The notes under the pieces were generated by a model. The model was not told the origin of the DNA. It ran no database searches and saw nothing but the letters and a program-made list of their open reading frames with translations. Shown piece by piece: positions 1 through 8,115 of a DNA stretch of 31,718 bases. Numbering within the stretch: the first letter of the stretch is position 1; every line of letters begins with the position of its first letter. A program made the position numbers and the translations under genes. The stretch is from Methylococcaceae bacterium UBA7658 (GTDB lineage: Bacteria; Pseudomonadota; Gammaproteobacteria; Methylococcales; Methylomonadaceae), in contig DLHW01000005.1 in assembly GCA_002483425.1 (NCBI GenBank), forward strand, positions 72,590-104,307, in the 5' to 3' direction.

Positions 1-252
1 ATTGTGGAGGAGACCGTCTAATTTTTTTTGCTGTTCAAGCGCGTAAAGTTCGTCAAAGCCGCCGACATGATAATCCCCGATGTAGATCTGAGGCACTGTT
101 CTGCGTTGAGTTTTCCGCATCATTTCTGCCCGAGCCGAGGGATCGAGATCGACGTTAATTTCTTCGTATAGCGCGTCTTTCCGGTCGAGTAATCGCTTTG
201 CCATGATGCAATAAGGGCAAATTTTAGTCGTATACATTACTATCTTGGGCAT
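1..252 (-). CDS. grxC: Glutaredoxin 3 (GrxC-like), C-terminus cut by window edge
   Basis: Small cytosolic thiol-disulfide oxidoreductase that reduces protein and glutathione mixed disulfides using glutathione. The ATG is at 252 and 84 codons are visible with no stop before the window edge. Family members are about 83-90 residues, so only a few residues are missing. The active site CPYC is at residues 12-15, right after the first beta strand (MPKIVMYTT). The cis-proline motif TVPQIYIG and the glutathione-binding GGFDEL segment follow in the expected order. It lies downstream of the GNAT/C39 gene on the same strand, but a 172-bp gap separates them, so cotranscription is uncertain. I see no clear Shine-Dalgarno sequence. 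Identity as a class I dithiol glutaredoxin is firm; the gene name is by family resemblance. Confidence 0.9.
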   Translation of the reverse strand, partial: MPKIVMYTTKICPYCIMAKRLLDRKDALYEEINVDLDPSARAEMMRKTQRRTVPQIYIGDYHVGGFDELYALEQQKKLDGLLHN

Positions 253-424
253 ATCGGTCGAAAGTTTTAAAACCAAAAAGGGTTAAGGGGAAATATAAAG
301 TCGATTTAAATAGTATTACCGCTAATAAGGCTTTACGTACTTTAAGATTGAACCGGTTTTATGAGCGATAAGCACGAACGGATTAACATTAAGGCGGAGG
401 ACAAAGTGATCCGAGATGATTTTT

Positions 425-1528
425 TCACCTAATGATCACCGCCGTGCGTAAGCGATTTTTGCCAAAGCAAGACATGCGGTCGAAATCCTCTCTGGCAATC
501 GGAATAAATTGGCAATCGAGTTCGCTTTGGCGATGTTCGTCGGGATCGGAGTCGTGCATATAAAGACAGTCGTCGTCGAATCCGCTCATTACGACCCAAT
601 GCGGTACTTTTTTCCGGTCCATCAGATAAGTGCTGATCATTATCAAGGGCAGGGCGCCCGTTTTAAACGCATTGATAAGCTCGTTTTGGGTGATATTGGC
701 ATAGTGCACAGGGATACTTTGTTCTTCGGCTTGACGTTTAAAGCCGTTATCCACGAGATCGACTATTTGTTTCTTATCTTCGTTTCTTACACCGTCGATG
801 AATAATGTACCGGTTTGGTTAATCCAAACTTCCACCTTAAAATGCCGCCGTTTTGCGGCCAATGCTAAGCCGACCGGATGACAACCGCCATGACCTGACG
901 TCATAAAGATCGTGGTGGCTTCCCGCCAGATATTGAGCTCCTCCTCCTGAGACGGCTGATAAGCGCGGTTAAGGCCGTGCATCGCCATCATCAGCGCAGC
1001 AGGCCCGCACGTAAAATGGGTGGTTTGTTTTAACCAATGCACCGAACGGTGTTGTAAGGTATCGCTGTAATGGCGAATACGCTTTTGAAACCGGAGCGCA
1101 TCTTTGTGATCTTGATAATAATCCCGGTAAATGCCGAATTTCTGATAGCCCAATGCTTCGTAAAGTTTGATTGCAGCAGTGTTATCGACACTTACCTCAA
1201 GTCTCAAATACAACTTACCGTCATCTTGGGCTGCTTGTTCGCCGGCTTGAATAAGTTGCTTAGCTAAGCCTCTACCGCGATGCTTCTGGTCAACTGCTAG
1301 CGAATAGATGCGTCCTAACCGGGTGCCGGGATGATAGATAATTAGAATATAACCGGCCGTTACTTCGTTAATCTCAGCGATTAGCAAAGCACAGTGTTCG
1401 GCGCTTATCCAATGCCGGAAACTGCGCCGGCTTAATTTATCGGTGCTAAAACTGGCGTTTTCCAAGTTAACGAGATCGTCGAGATCGTCGGGGTTGGCGT
1501 TCCGGATTAAGCTATTTTCGCCACTCAT
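425..1528 (-). CDS. GNAT N-acetyltransferase fused to C39-like cysteine peptidase
   Basis: Two-domain protein of 367 aa. Residues about 5-155 form a RimI-like GNAT domain with the acetyl-CoA loop RGRGLAKQLI near 84-93 and the typical LYEALGYQKFG near 122-132. Residues about 160-367 resemble a C39/papain-like peptidase: Cys174 in HFTCGPAALM, His310 in VPHWVVMSGF, and an Asp near 326 in LYMHDSD, in Cys-His-Asp order. The reading frame runs further upstream (to 1615), but the ATG at 1528 is preferred because it starts right at the GNAT domain and overlaps the stop of the preceding peptidase gene as TAATG, a sign of coupled translation. There is no signal peptide, so it should be cytosolic. The domain pairing recurs in databases as I recall it. 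The substrate is unknown; with the adjacent M14-like and RimK-like genes it probably acts on peptide or amide bonds. Confidence 0.85.
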   Translation of the reverse strand: MSGENSLIRNANPDDLDDLVNLENASFSTDKLSRRSFRHWISAEHCALLIAEINEVTAGYILIIYHPGTRLGRIYSLAVDQKHRGRGLAKQLIQAGEQAAQDDGKLYLRLEVSVDNTAAIKLYEALGYQKFGIYRDYYQDHKDALRFQKRIRHYSDTLQHRSVHWLKQTTHFTCGPAALMMAMHGLNRAYQPSQEEELNIWREATTIFMTSGHGGCHPVGLALAAKRRHFKVEVWINQTGTLFIDGVRNEDKKQIVDLVDNGFKRQAEEQSIPVHYANITQNELINAFKTGALPLIMISTYLMDRKKVPHWVVMSGFDDDCLYMHDSDPDEHRQSELDCQFIPIAREDFDRMSCFGKNRLRTAVIIR

Positions 1529-2628
1529 TAACCAGATAACCCTTGCAAAGCTTGCGCGATGACTTGCCGCGCGCGGAATAAAACGCTTGCTCGCCAAGCG
1601 TCGTCGTCCGGACAAAAATGATTACGCATCTGTTCGCTGTGCGCGAGCCGTTCAGAACTGTTATTTTTTCGAGACCAAATTTGATGATCGCGCAACAACA
1701 CTTCAAATAAGCGGTCCGTCGAAAAGCTGCCGAATTCTAGGGTAACGTGACAACTGTTATCAGTCATGATGCCGTGCCAAATATAATCCATCAAACCGGT
1801 TTTCGGGACGGAGCTGGATGTGCCTAAGGCTGGCAATGTGACAGCGGCGCCGTACCAGCGCTGAGCAACTTGCACGCCCGGACTGCTCATCTGATGGTCG
1901 CAGATAATTTCCCCGTAGCCGTAGGGGCCAAGTCCGGTATGTAAATCGATAACGCCTAAAGTGCGGCCTTGTAAATCGTAGCGCCGTATTAAATCTTCGG
2001 TAACCAGTCTGCCGTGAGCGGGTTTATTACCGCCGTAAAAAGGGCCTTCGGGATCGTTATATTGTCCCGAGCTGATTGCAGTCTCCAGTGCTGTGCGCCC
2101 ATGCCACCGTTCAAATTCGGCAAAACCCGCTTGTCGTTGCGCTTTACCGGCGCAAAATAATGCGGATCGCAAAGTGTCGTAACCTGCGTTTTCCGGCAGC
2201 GGTGCAGAAAAATCCACTGCGTTCCGGTTTAAGTCTACGCCGTCTTCGCCGCATCGGCGCAACCAGGCATAACCCCAAGGCGTTAAGGCGTGGACGATCA
2301 ACATTGCAGTGCCCGGCGGCAGGATCAGTTGTCTGCAAGCAATTAAATCCATGTGATCGAGTTCAATTGCGCTACCGGCAAAGCCTTCCACGCCATGCGT
2401 ACCCGCAAGTAACACTAAAACTTTTTCAGCCTCTTGCGCACCCAGCCAGAGAGTATCCGTCAATAAAGCGTGTCCTTGCGGCGTTATTCCGGCACAGGGG
2501 TAAGGATGATAACCGGCTACCTCAAGATTAGGATGGTCGAGTAAGGCTAAAAAGCGGTCCCGAGCCGAATGATAACTATCCGGAAAAATTTTTATATCGA
2601 TGTTTGGGTAAGCTAAATAGGAGGTCAC
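1528..2628 (-). CDS. DUF2817 / M14-like zinc carboxypeptidase
   Basis: 366-aa protein of the DUF2817 family, related to M14 metallocarboxypeptidases that remove C-terminal residues from peptides. The zinc ligands are visible as His78 and Glu81 in THGVEGFAGS and His230 in VIDLHTGLGPYG. DLNRN (132-136) matches the substrate-carboxylate-binding Asn-Arg of M14 enzymes, and Glu298 in VTLEFGSFS fits the general base. There is no signal peptide, so it is predicted cytosolic. The start is a GTG at 2628 with only a weak upstream AGAAG. The stop codon overlaps the start of the GNAT/C39 fusion gene, so the two should be made together. The divergent neighbour is an ATP-grasp ligase, which suggests this peptidase trims what the ligase adds. 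The substrate is unknown. Confidence 0.85.
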   Translation of the reverse strand: MTSYLAYPNIDIKIFPDSYHSARDRFLALLDHPNLEVAGYHPYPCAGITPQGHALLTDTLWLGAQEAEKVLVLLAGTHGVEGFAGSAIELDHMDLIACRQLILPPGTAMLIVHALTPWGYAWLRRCGEDGVDLNRNAVDFSAPLPENAGYDTLRSALFCAGKAQRQAGFAEFERWHGRTALETAISSGQYNDPEGPFYGGNKPAHGRLVTEDLIRRYDLQGRTLGVIDLHTGLGPYGYGEIICDHQMSSPGVQVAQRWYGAAVTLPALGTSSSVPKTGLMDYIWHGIMTDNSCHVTLEFGSFSTDRLFEVLLRDHQIWSRKNNSSERLAHSEQMRNHFCPDDDAWRASVLFRARQVIAQALQGLSG

Positions 2629-2901
2629 TTCTACGTAGAATAAATTTTGAATAAATCTTGACCGTATCGAAACTCTTTATTGAATAAAAGGTCTAGCAGC
2701 AAAATATAAAGGCAAGATTAATGAGTAAAACGCTCAGTCGTAAAGCGCTATTGTATATTACAAAGCAAATTCATCGCGGATTCATTAAGCTTTAATACCC
2801 TTAATTTTAAATCGCGATACGATGTTTCGGCGTTTCTTTTAAAACGGCGGAAACGTTTGTAATCAATCCTCCACCCGTTAGTAAACCGTATTCATTAAAC
2901 G
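2629..2901. promoter_or_regulatory. Divergent intergenic region between M14-like peptidase and RimK-like ligase
   Basis: This 273-bp AT-rich gap separates divergently transcribed genes and must hold both promoters unless they are read from elsewhere. I see no convincing -35/-10 pair. ATTCATTAA occurs twice on the plus strand, near 2781 and 2891, the second copy just before the ligase start. It could be an operator half or chance. Confidence 0.35.
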
Positions 2902-4374
2902 ATGGCTCGAACTCTTTTAGTTGTCGACTCAATTTCCGATTGGAGTCCTTATTATCCAAGTAATCAAGTGATTACGTTCGAGACTTATCTCGCCACCGAG
3001 CGAGAAGATTCGGAGCATCGGGTGCGTATCATCAACTTATGCAGCAGTTATTCCTATTTATCCGACGGTTATTATTGTTCCCTGCTGGCGGAAGCACGCG
3101 GTCATCATGTTATACCGTCGGTTAAAGTATTAAACGACATAGAGAAAAAAGCTTTATACCAGCTTCAACTTGAAGATTTACCTCAGACATTGGAACGTGT
3201 TTTCAAGGATCTCGATAAAAATAATGACATCAAAGTATTGAGTTTTTTCGGTACGACGCGAGATCCCGCGTTTCATGATTTAGCCAGGTTATTGTTCGAG
3301 CGGTTCTCGTGTCCCATTATGGAAGTGACGCTGAGCTATGGTCATCACTGGGAGATAACAGATTTGAAAGCGGTCACGCACCGCGACCTTAATGATGAAA
3401 ACGAAACCTTATTCGCGCTCGCGCTCGATAAATTCAGCAAAAAGGTGTGGCGTAAAAGCCGTACCAGGAAAACGGCGCGCTACGATCTTGCGATACTGGT
3501 CAATCCATCCGAGGCATTACCGCCGAGTAATCGCGGAGCACTAAAGAAATTCATTAATGCCGGCAGGGAATTAGGTATTGAAGTGGAATTAATAACTCAG
3601 CAGCATTATGCCAGACTGCCGGAATTCGACGGCTTATTTATCCGGGAAACCACGGCAATCGACCATTACACCTACCGTTTCGCCAAGAAAGCGGAAGCCG
3701 AAGGCTTAGTAGTCATCGACGATCCCAATTCGATACTCCGTTGTACTAACAAAGTTTATTTGGCCGATTTATTTCGTACCCATAAGGTGCCATCCCCGAA
3801 AACATGGATATTGCATAAAGATAATAAGACGCACTTGGATCAATTGGAAAGCAAGGCTGGTTATCCGGTCGTTATTAAGATTCCGGACGGTTCGTTTTCC
3901 AAAGGTATCGTCAAAGTTAATAATCGGGAAGAACTCGACCTTAGGGTTGCGGAGCTTTTTCAAAAATCCGCTTTACTACTGGCGCAAGAATTTCTCTACA
4001 CCGGTTTCGATTGGCGGATCGGCGTATTCAACAATAAGGCCTTATATGCTTGCCGTTATTATATGGTTAAAAATCATTGGCAAATATACCGGCACGGCGA
4101 GAAACGCACGGACAGCGGAAGCTTCGAAACCATGCCGACTTTTGAAGCGCCCCGAGGCGTTGTGGACGCGGCGTTAAAAGCCAGCCAAGTGATCGGCAAC
4201 GGTTTATATGGCGTGGATGTCAAGGAAAAAGACGGCAAAGGTTATGTAATCGAAGTCAACGACAACCCGAATATAGACCGGGGTATCGAAGATAAATATT
4301 TAGGCGACGAATTATACCGCCAAGTGATGGCTGAATTATTGCGGCGAATGGAGAATAACAGCAAGGGTCTATAA
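2902..4374 (+). CDS. RimK-family ATP-grasp ligase with RLAN-like N-terminal domain
   Basis: 490-aa protein. Residues about 1-190 match the RLAN-type domain found in front of some RimK homologues (LLVVDSISDWSPYYPSNQVI at the start). Residues about 195-485 are a RimK-like ATP-grasp fold that joins an amino acid to a carboxylate with ATP hydrolysis. Visible ATP-grasp features are Lys326 in VVIKIPDGSFSKG, the hinge AQEF at 361-364, Asp438, and the metal-binding EVNDNPNIDRG at 451-461. RimK itself adds glutamates to ribosomal protein S6, but this long form is a separate subfamily with no assigned target that I know of. The ATG at 2902 fits family N-termini although no Shine-Dalgarno is visible. 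It is divergent from the GNAT/C39 and M14-like genes, the same set of activities seen together in other genomes as I recall. Confidence 0.88.
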   Translation: MARTLLVVDSISDWSPYYPSNQVITFETYLATEREDSEHRVRIINLCSSYSYLSDGYYCSLLAEARGHHVIPSVKVLNDIEKKALYQLQLEDLPQTLERVFKDLDKNNDIKVLSFFGTTRDPAFHDLARLLFERFSCPIMEVTLSYGHHWEITDLKAVTHRDLNDENETLFALALDKFSKKVWRKSRTRKTARYDLAILVNPSEALPPSNRGALKKFINAGRELGIEVELITQQHYARLPEFDGLFIRETTAIDHYTYRFAKKAEAEGLVVIDDPNSILRCTNKVYLADLFRTHKVPSPKTWILHKDNKTHLDQLESKAGYPVVIKIPDGSFSKGIVKVNNREELDLRVAELFQKSALLLAQEFLYTGFDWRIGVFNNKALYACRYYMVKNHWQIYRHGEKRTDSGSFETMPTFEAPRGVVDAALKASQVIGNGLYGVDVKEKDGKGYVIEVNDNPNIDRGIEDKYLGDELYRQVMAELLRRMENNSKGL

Positions 4375-4692
4375 ACCGGCATTTTGCCAGACGTACGGCT
4401 TAACGTTTTATCTTTTAGTAACCGGTAGGGTAATCGGTACCCGTTAATTGGGTTTTGACTAAAATATTTATCAGTTTAGCCGTTCGTCAATTTCGAACGC
4501 TTAACTACATTTTGAACAATACACCGCGCCACCCATTGCACTTTCTAATTATTCCAAACCATCAGCATATAAGACTTGAATCGAAGCCTTATAACCTAGC
4601 ACAATAGACACTTTCGGAGCCGTGAGTACGGTATTATTGGGTATTGGCATAGGAGTTCTAATAGTGAATCGAAGCAATGGGATGCTAAAAAG
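4375..4692. other. Intergenic stretch with small hairpins
   Basis: No gene is seen in these 318 bases. There are two small inverted repeats: GGGTA-ATCGG-TACCC at 4428-4442, followed by a T-rich stretch and so possibly a weak terminator for the ligase gene, and CGTTCG-TCAATTT-CGAACG at 4481-4499. The promoter for the glycosyltransferase gene should lie downstream of these, but I cannot define it. Confidence 0.4.
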
Positions 4693-5940
4693 ATGCTAAG
4701 AATATTATTTATTCATCAAAACTTTCCCGGTCAATTCCGGCATTTGGCGTCGGCTTTAGCAAGCGATCCGAATAATAAAGTGATCGCTATCGGCGATAAG
4801 ATTACGGCCGGCAAAAGAGAACCGTTACCGGGTGTGAGATTGGTTTGTTACGAATCGCCTCAAGCCAGCGCCCGGTCGACCCACCATTACCTTAGAGAGT
4901 TGGAAAATGGCGTTAGACGCGGCCAGCAAGTATGCCGGTTAGCGTTTAGTTTACGGAATGAAGGTTTTAAACCCGATCTTATTATCTGCCATCCGGGCTG
5001 GGGCGACGGACTTTATTTAAAAGATGTGTTTCCGGAGTCTAAATTGCTGCATTATTTCGAATTTTTTTATCGGGCCTACGGCGCCGACTTAAATTTCGAT
5101 CCGGAATTTCCAGGGAATATTGACAGTAATCTCAAGGTTAGAACGAAAAATACGATTCAGTTATTGAGTCTTGCCGACGCCGATTGGGGGTTGTCGCCGA
5201 CGCAGTGGCAATGGTCGCTTTTCCCGCCCGAATTCAAGCAAAAGATCAGTGTTATTTTCGACGGTATCGACACACAACAAATTTGTCCCAATCCAGCCGT
5301 TAACCTTAATTTGAAAGGCTATGGCGTGTTGACTAAAGCGGATGAAATCATCACGTTTGTCAGCCGGGGATTAGAGCCTTATCGCGGCATTCATACCTTT
5401 ATCCGGGCGCTTCCGGAAATACTGCGGCGGCGGCCTAAGACTATTGTGCTGATTGTCGGTTCGGATAAGGTCAGTTACGGCGCCGATCCGGGAAAAGACA
5501 CTTACCGTCATCGTTATTTAGCTGAAATAGGCAATCAAGTAGATCTGAGCAGGGTTTATTTTTTAGGTCAAGTGCCCAGAGGCCAACTGACTTCGATTTT
5601 GCAGCTTTCGAGCGTTCATATTTACCTGACCTATCCTTTCGTGTTGTCCTGGTCGATGCTGGAAGCGATGAGTGCAGGTTGCGTTGTCGTAGGTTCGAAG
5701 ACAGCGCCGGTTCAAGAAATCATTGAACACGGTAACAACGGTTTGTTAGTCGATTTTTTTAACCCGCCGGAAATTGCCGATGCGGTCGACCAAGTTTTAG
5801 ATCATCCCGATCGCATGGCAAATTTGCGCGAAGCCGCTCGAAATACCATCGTACAACAATACGATTTACACAGTGTCTGTTTGCCAAAACAAATAAAATT
5901 AATACATGATTTGCTAAACAATTCGTTAAGTAATCTTTGA
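4693..5940 (+). CDS. Glycosyltransferase family 4 (GT-B fold)
   Basis: 415-aa GT-B glycosyltransferase that transfers a sugar from a nucleotide sugar to an unknown acceptor, probably a glycan or lipid at the cytoplasmic face. The N-terminal Rossmann domain starts with RILFIHQNFPGQFRHLASAL, a phrase typical of a GT4 subgroup. The donor-binding C-terminal domain has FVSRGLEPYRG near 223-233 and the E-x7-E type region SMLEAMSAG...PVQEIIEHGNNG near 320-350. It has no signal peptide or membrane span. The ATG at 4693 begins exactly at the first beta strand; an upstream in-frame ATG is blocked by a stop. It is a single gene with gaps on both sides and no other polysaccharide genes nearby, so donor and acceptor cannot be guessed. 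Confidence 0.85.
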   Translation: MLRILFIHQNFPGQFRHLASALASDPNNKVIAIGDKITAGKREPLPGVRLVCYESPQASARSTHHYLRELENGVRRGQQVCRLAFSLRNEGFKPDLIICHPGWGDGLYLKDVFPESKLLHYFEFFYRAYGADLNFDPEFPGNIDSNLKVRTKNTIQLLSLADADWGLSPTQWQWSLFPPEFKQKISVIFDGIDTQQICPNPAVNLNLKGYGVLTKADEIITFVSRGLEPYRGIHTFIRALPEILRRRPKTIVLIVGSDKVSYGADPGKDTYRHRYLAEIGNQVDLSRVYFLGQVPRGQLTSILQLSSVHIYLTYPFVLSWSMLEAMSAGCVVVGSKTAPVQEIIEHGNNGLLVDFFNPPEIADAVDQVLDHPDRMANLREAARNTIVQQYDLHSVCLPKQIKLIHDLLNNSLSNL

Positions 5941-6039
5941 TTAAATTTCTCAGCACGTTCGTTTACTGTGATGCAAAGAGAGACGAAAGGCAAAACATTG
6001 ATTTCGTTTTTTAACCCGAAGAATTCAAGCGTCAATTTA

Positions 6040-6067
6040 TAACGCCTCTGGCTAAGCAAGGGCGTTA
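6040..6067. terminator. Inverted repeat between convergent genes, possible terminator
   Basis: TAACGCC and GGCGTTA form a 7-bp stem with a 14-nt loop between the 3' ends of the plus-strand glycosyltransferase gene and a minus-strand lipoprotein gene. The position suits a bidirectional terminator, but there is no strong T run on either side, so the call is weak. Confidence 0.35.
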
Positions 6068-6124
6068 TTAAGTTGAGTCTCGATTCAGTTTAAAGCAGGT
6101 TATTTTAAAATACGAATTCGAGTG

Positions 6125-6529
6125 CTATTTTACAAAACATTGCTTTTCGGCGTAAGCTTCCGCTTCTTTCAGTTGTTTTCTTAAATCTTTCGATTGTTTC
6201 GGATCTCGAAACACGCCGCCTGCATCGCCTGGGGTACTTTTCAATAATGTAAACGTCCGCGCCGCTTCGTACTCGGCAAAAGACATTTTTTCGGCGATTT
6301 TGTCGATCTTGCAACCGCAGGCGTATTGGGTGATAAAAGTCAGTCCGCCGTGCTGGGCGACGCAGTTCAACACGTATTCGACGCGATCGCGGGTAGGGAA
6401 GTCGTTCACTTTAACCGCAGGTCCGGCGGCGGTTTTTTCCGCATCTGTTTGTTCTGGTGTTGCGGCGCAGCCGATCAAGGTTGCAGCGGCAATTGAAGCA
6501 ATTATTAAAGATATTTTGTTTAATTTCAT
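6125..6529 (-). CDS. Small Cys-containing lipoprotein, function unknown
   Basis: 134-aa protein with a lipoprotein signal peptide (Lys-rich start, hydrophobic core, ATLIGC lipobox with Cys21), so probably anchored to the outer membrane. The mature part has Cys56, a CGC pair at 71-73 and Cys131, with conserved-looking segments YVLNCVAQHGG and MSFAEYEAARTF and a charged helical C-terminus (about 110-130). The even number of mature cysteines fits periplasmic disulfides. I have the impression of similar proteins in methylotroph genomes but cannot name a family. It is a single gene, convergent with the glycosyltransferase gene; an interspersed palindrome lies 52 bp upstream of its start. Confidence 0.75.
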   Translation of the reverse strand: MKLNKISLIIASIAAATLIGCAATPEQTDAEKTAAGPAVKVNDFPTRDRVEYVLNCVAQHGGLTFITQYACGCKIDKIAEKMSFAEYEAARTFTLLKSTPGDAGGVFRDPKQSKDLRKQLKEAEAYAEKQCFVK

Positions 6530-6861
6530 GACTTTCTTTGTATCCTTTTTATAGTTAACGTGCGCGATTTAATCTGGCTAAACCGTTCATGCTTCGACAG
6601 AGTTTTCCTGAGCAAAGTCGAAGGGTTCAGTACGAACGGTTTTGTTTAAATGCAGTGTTTTGCTTTAACGTATGGGGATTGAAATTAATGAAGTGGATTA
6701 AATCTGAATTTTTTTGATGTACTTGCCGATTTATACTCGCAAATTGTTAATGAGAAGCGGCAAGCCTAAATTTGTCGCTCCCATTAAAAATCAAGTCACA
6801 GGTTTAACCCTCTACTGAAATTTAACCCCCCATGCTTTGTAAGTTCCGTTGGATCGAAGGC
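6530..6861. other. Intergenic region carrying a palindromic repeat
   Basis: 332 bases with no gene seen. It holds the interspersed palindrome at 6581-6641 (separate entry) and a long-loop inverted repeat, CTTGCCG at 6722-6728 with CGGCAAG at 6758-6764, which may act as a weak terminator for the DUF302 lipoprotein gene that ends at 6862. The promoter of the Cys-containing lipoprotein gene should lie between about 6530 and 6580; no clear boxes are visible. Confidence 0.4.
6581..6641. repeat. Interspersed palindromic repeat (REP-like)
   Basis: Nested inverted repeat of 61 bp. The outer arms AACCGTTC (6581-6588) and GAACGGTT (6634-6641) and the inner arms CTTCGAC (6592-6598) and GTCGAAG (6617-6623) are perfect complements. 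The words CTTCGAC, CTGAGC, GTCGAAG and GAACGG match a palindromic repeat type I recall as scattered between genes in many proteobacteria. Its copy number in this genome cannot be seen here. Confidence 0.7.
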
Positions 6862-7317
6862 TTATTCCTCCGCCGCAAAATCGACAATGCTTTTAAGTAT
6901 CCCGTTCATTTTACCCGAAAATTCGTTGAGTGCTTTGTTGTCCGTATCGGTCGGCAGCAAATGGGTGCGGATGACGGTTTTGCCCAGGTACTGATAGGTA
7001 ACGACGTTACAGGGCATGTGCCGGATAGTTTGCGGCGACATCAACAAGATTTTCTTGGCTTCGGTCAGGTTGCAAAACTGGACGGTATCGTATTCCGGGA
7101 AATTGGGTGTTCCACGGTCGCGGATGACTTTGCCGACCCGGCTGTGCCCGGTTATCCTGAAATTGTTCTCCGCGATGGCGACTTCCAGTTCCGCCAGCAC
7201 GTCGTCGTATGGTTTGTGCGTTTCAACCTCGTAATATGGCACGAATTCGCCGGTGGGCTGGTTGGCGCAGCTTGCAAGCCAGAATAAGCTTGCGAAAATG
7301 AAACAACGTGCAATCAT
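6862..7317 (-). CDS. DUF302 domain lipoprotein
   Basis: 151-aa predicted lipoprotein. The signal peptide ends at the lipobox WLASC (Cys17). Residues about 30-145 fit the DUF302 fold: an opening PYDDVLAELEVAIAENNF helix, then the family pattern Cys-Asn ... hydrophobic ... Pro-Cys, seen here as QFCNLTEAKKILLMSP followed by HMPCNVVTYQYLGKTV. DUF302 proteins are small alpha/beta proteins of unclear biochemical role. The ATG at 7317 is chosen over a TTG at 7335 because it gives a compact signal peptide. It is divergent from mobA with only 43 bp between starts, so their promoters must overlap each other or the coding ends. Confidence 0.8.
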   Translation of the reverse strand: MIARCFIFASLFWLASCANQPTGEFVPYYEVETHKPYDDVLAELEVAIAENNFRITGHSRVGKVIRDRGTPNFPEYDTVQFCNLTEAKKILLMSPQTIRHMPCNVVTYQYLGKTVIRTHLLPTDTDNKALNEFSGKMNGILKSIVDFAAEE

Positions 7318-7360
7318 CTTTATAAATGATATCAATTTTTATGAAGTAGAGCTTAGCATT

Positions 7361-7957
7361 ATGGACCAACAAACAAAAGTGACCGGCGTTATTCTGGCGG
7401 GCGGGCTTGCCCGAAGGATGAATTATCAAGATAAAGGTTTGGTGCCGTTCAAAGGCAGGCCGATGGTGAGTTATTCCATTGCATTGATTGAAGCGGTTGC
7501 GGACGAAACGGTCGTTAGCGCCAATCGAAATCTTCCGGAATACCGCAAATTCGGTTTGCCGGTCATTAGCGATGAAACAGGCAATTTCGACGGACCGTTG
7601 GCAGGGATATTAGCGGCAATGCGCTATGCTGAAACCGGTTTATTGCTGGTCTTGCCGTGCGATTCACCATTAATCGAAGCGAGGCATCTGCAAAAACTGC
7701 TCGATGCGCGCGCGGGAAACAATGCCGACGCCGCAGCAGCTTTCGATGGCGAACGGTTGCATCCGGTGTTTTTAGCACTAAAAGCAAGCTTAAAATCCGG
7801 CTTGGAAGATTATTTGCGAAGCGGACAACGGAAGGTTGAAACTTGGTTGGAGCAACAAAAAACGGTCAAAGCCGATTTCAGTGATGAGCCAGGGATTTTT
7901 ATCAACATTAATTCTATGACGGATTTATCGGCTTTGGAAGCTAACTGTAAAAAATAA
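7361..7957 (+). CDS. mobA: Molybdenum cofactor guanylyltransferase MobA
   Basis: 198-aa cytosolic enzyme that joins GMP from GTP to molybdopterin-Mo, giving the bis-MGD cofactor of DMSO-reductase-type enzymes such as formate dehydrogenase and nitrate reductase. The nucleotide-binding signature LAGGLARRM with DKGL (residues about 12-27) and the metal site PCDSPL (about 102-107) are present, and the length equals the E. coli protein within a few residues. The frame is open to 7253, but that part overlaps the divergent DUF302 gene; the ATG at 7361 starts just before the nucleotide-binding motif. No other molybdopterin gene is nearby, so this looks like a stand-alone locus. Confidence 0.92.
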   Translation: MDQQTKVTGVILAGGLARRMNYQDKGLVPFKGRPMVSYSIALIEAVADETVVSANRNLPEYRKFGLPVISDETGNFDGPLAGILAAMRYAETGLLLVLPCDSPLIEARHLQKLLDARAGNNADAAAAFDGERLHPVFLALKASLKSGLEDYLRSGQRKVETWLEQQKTVKADFSDEPGIFININSMTDLSALEANCKK

Positions 7958-8115
7958 AGGGCAATGCGCCAATTGTACCCTACCCATTGGTTTTCGTTTT
8001 TAGAGCTGACAATCTTTATGCGTAAGAAATCTCAGGGTTGTTTACTGAGAGGTTGATTAATTGAAAAGAAATCTTTTAACGGTACTTCTGCTTAATTATT
8101 GTTTGACCGGATTAA

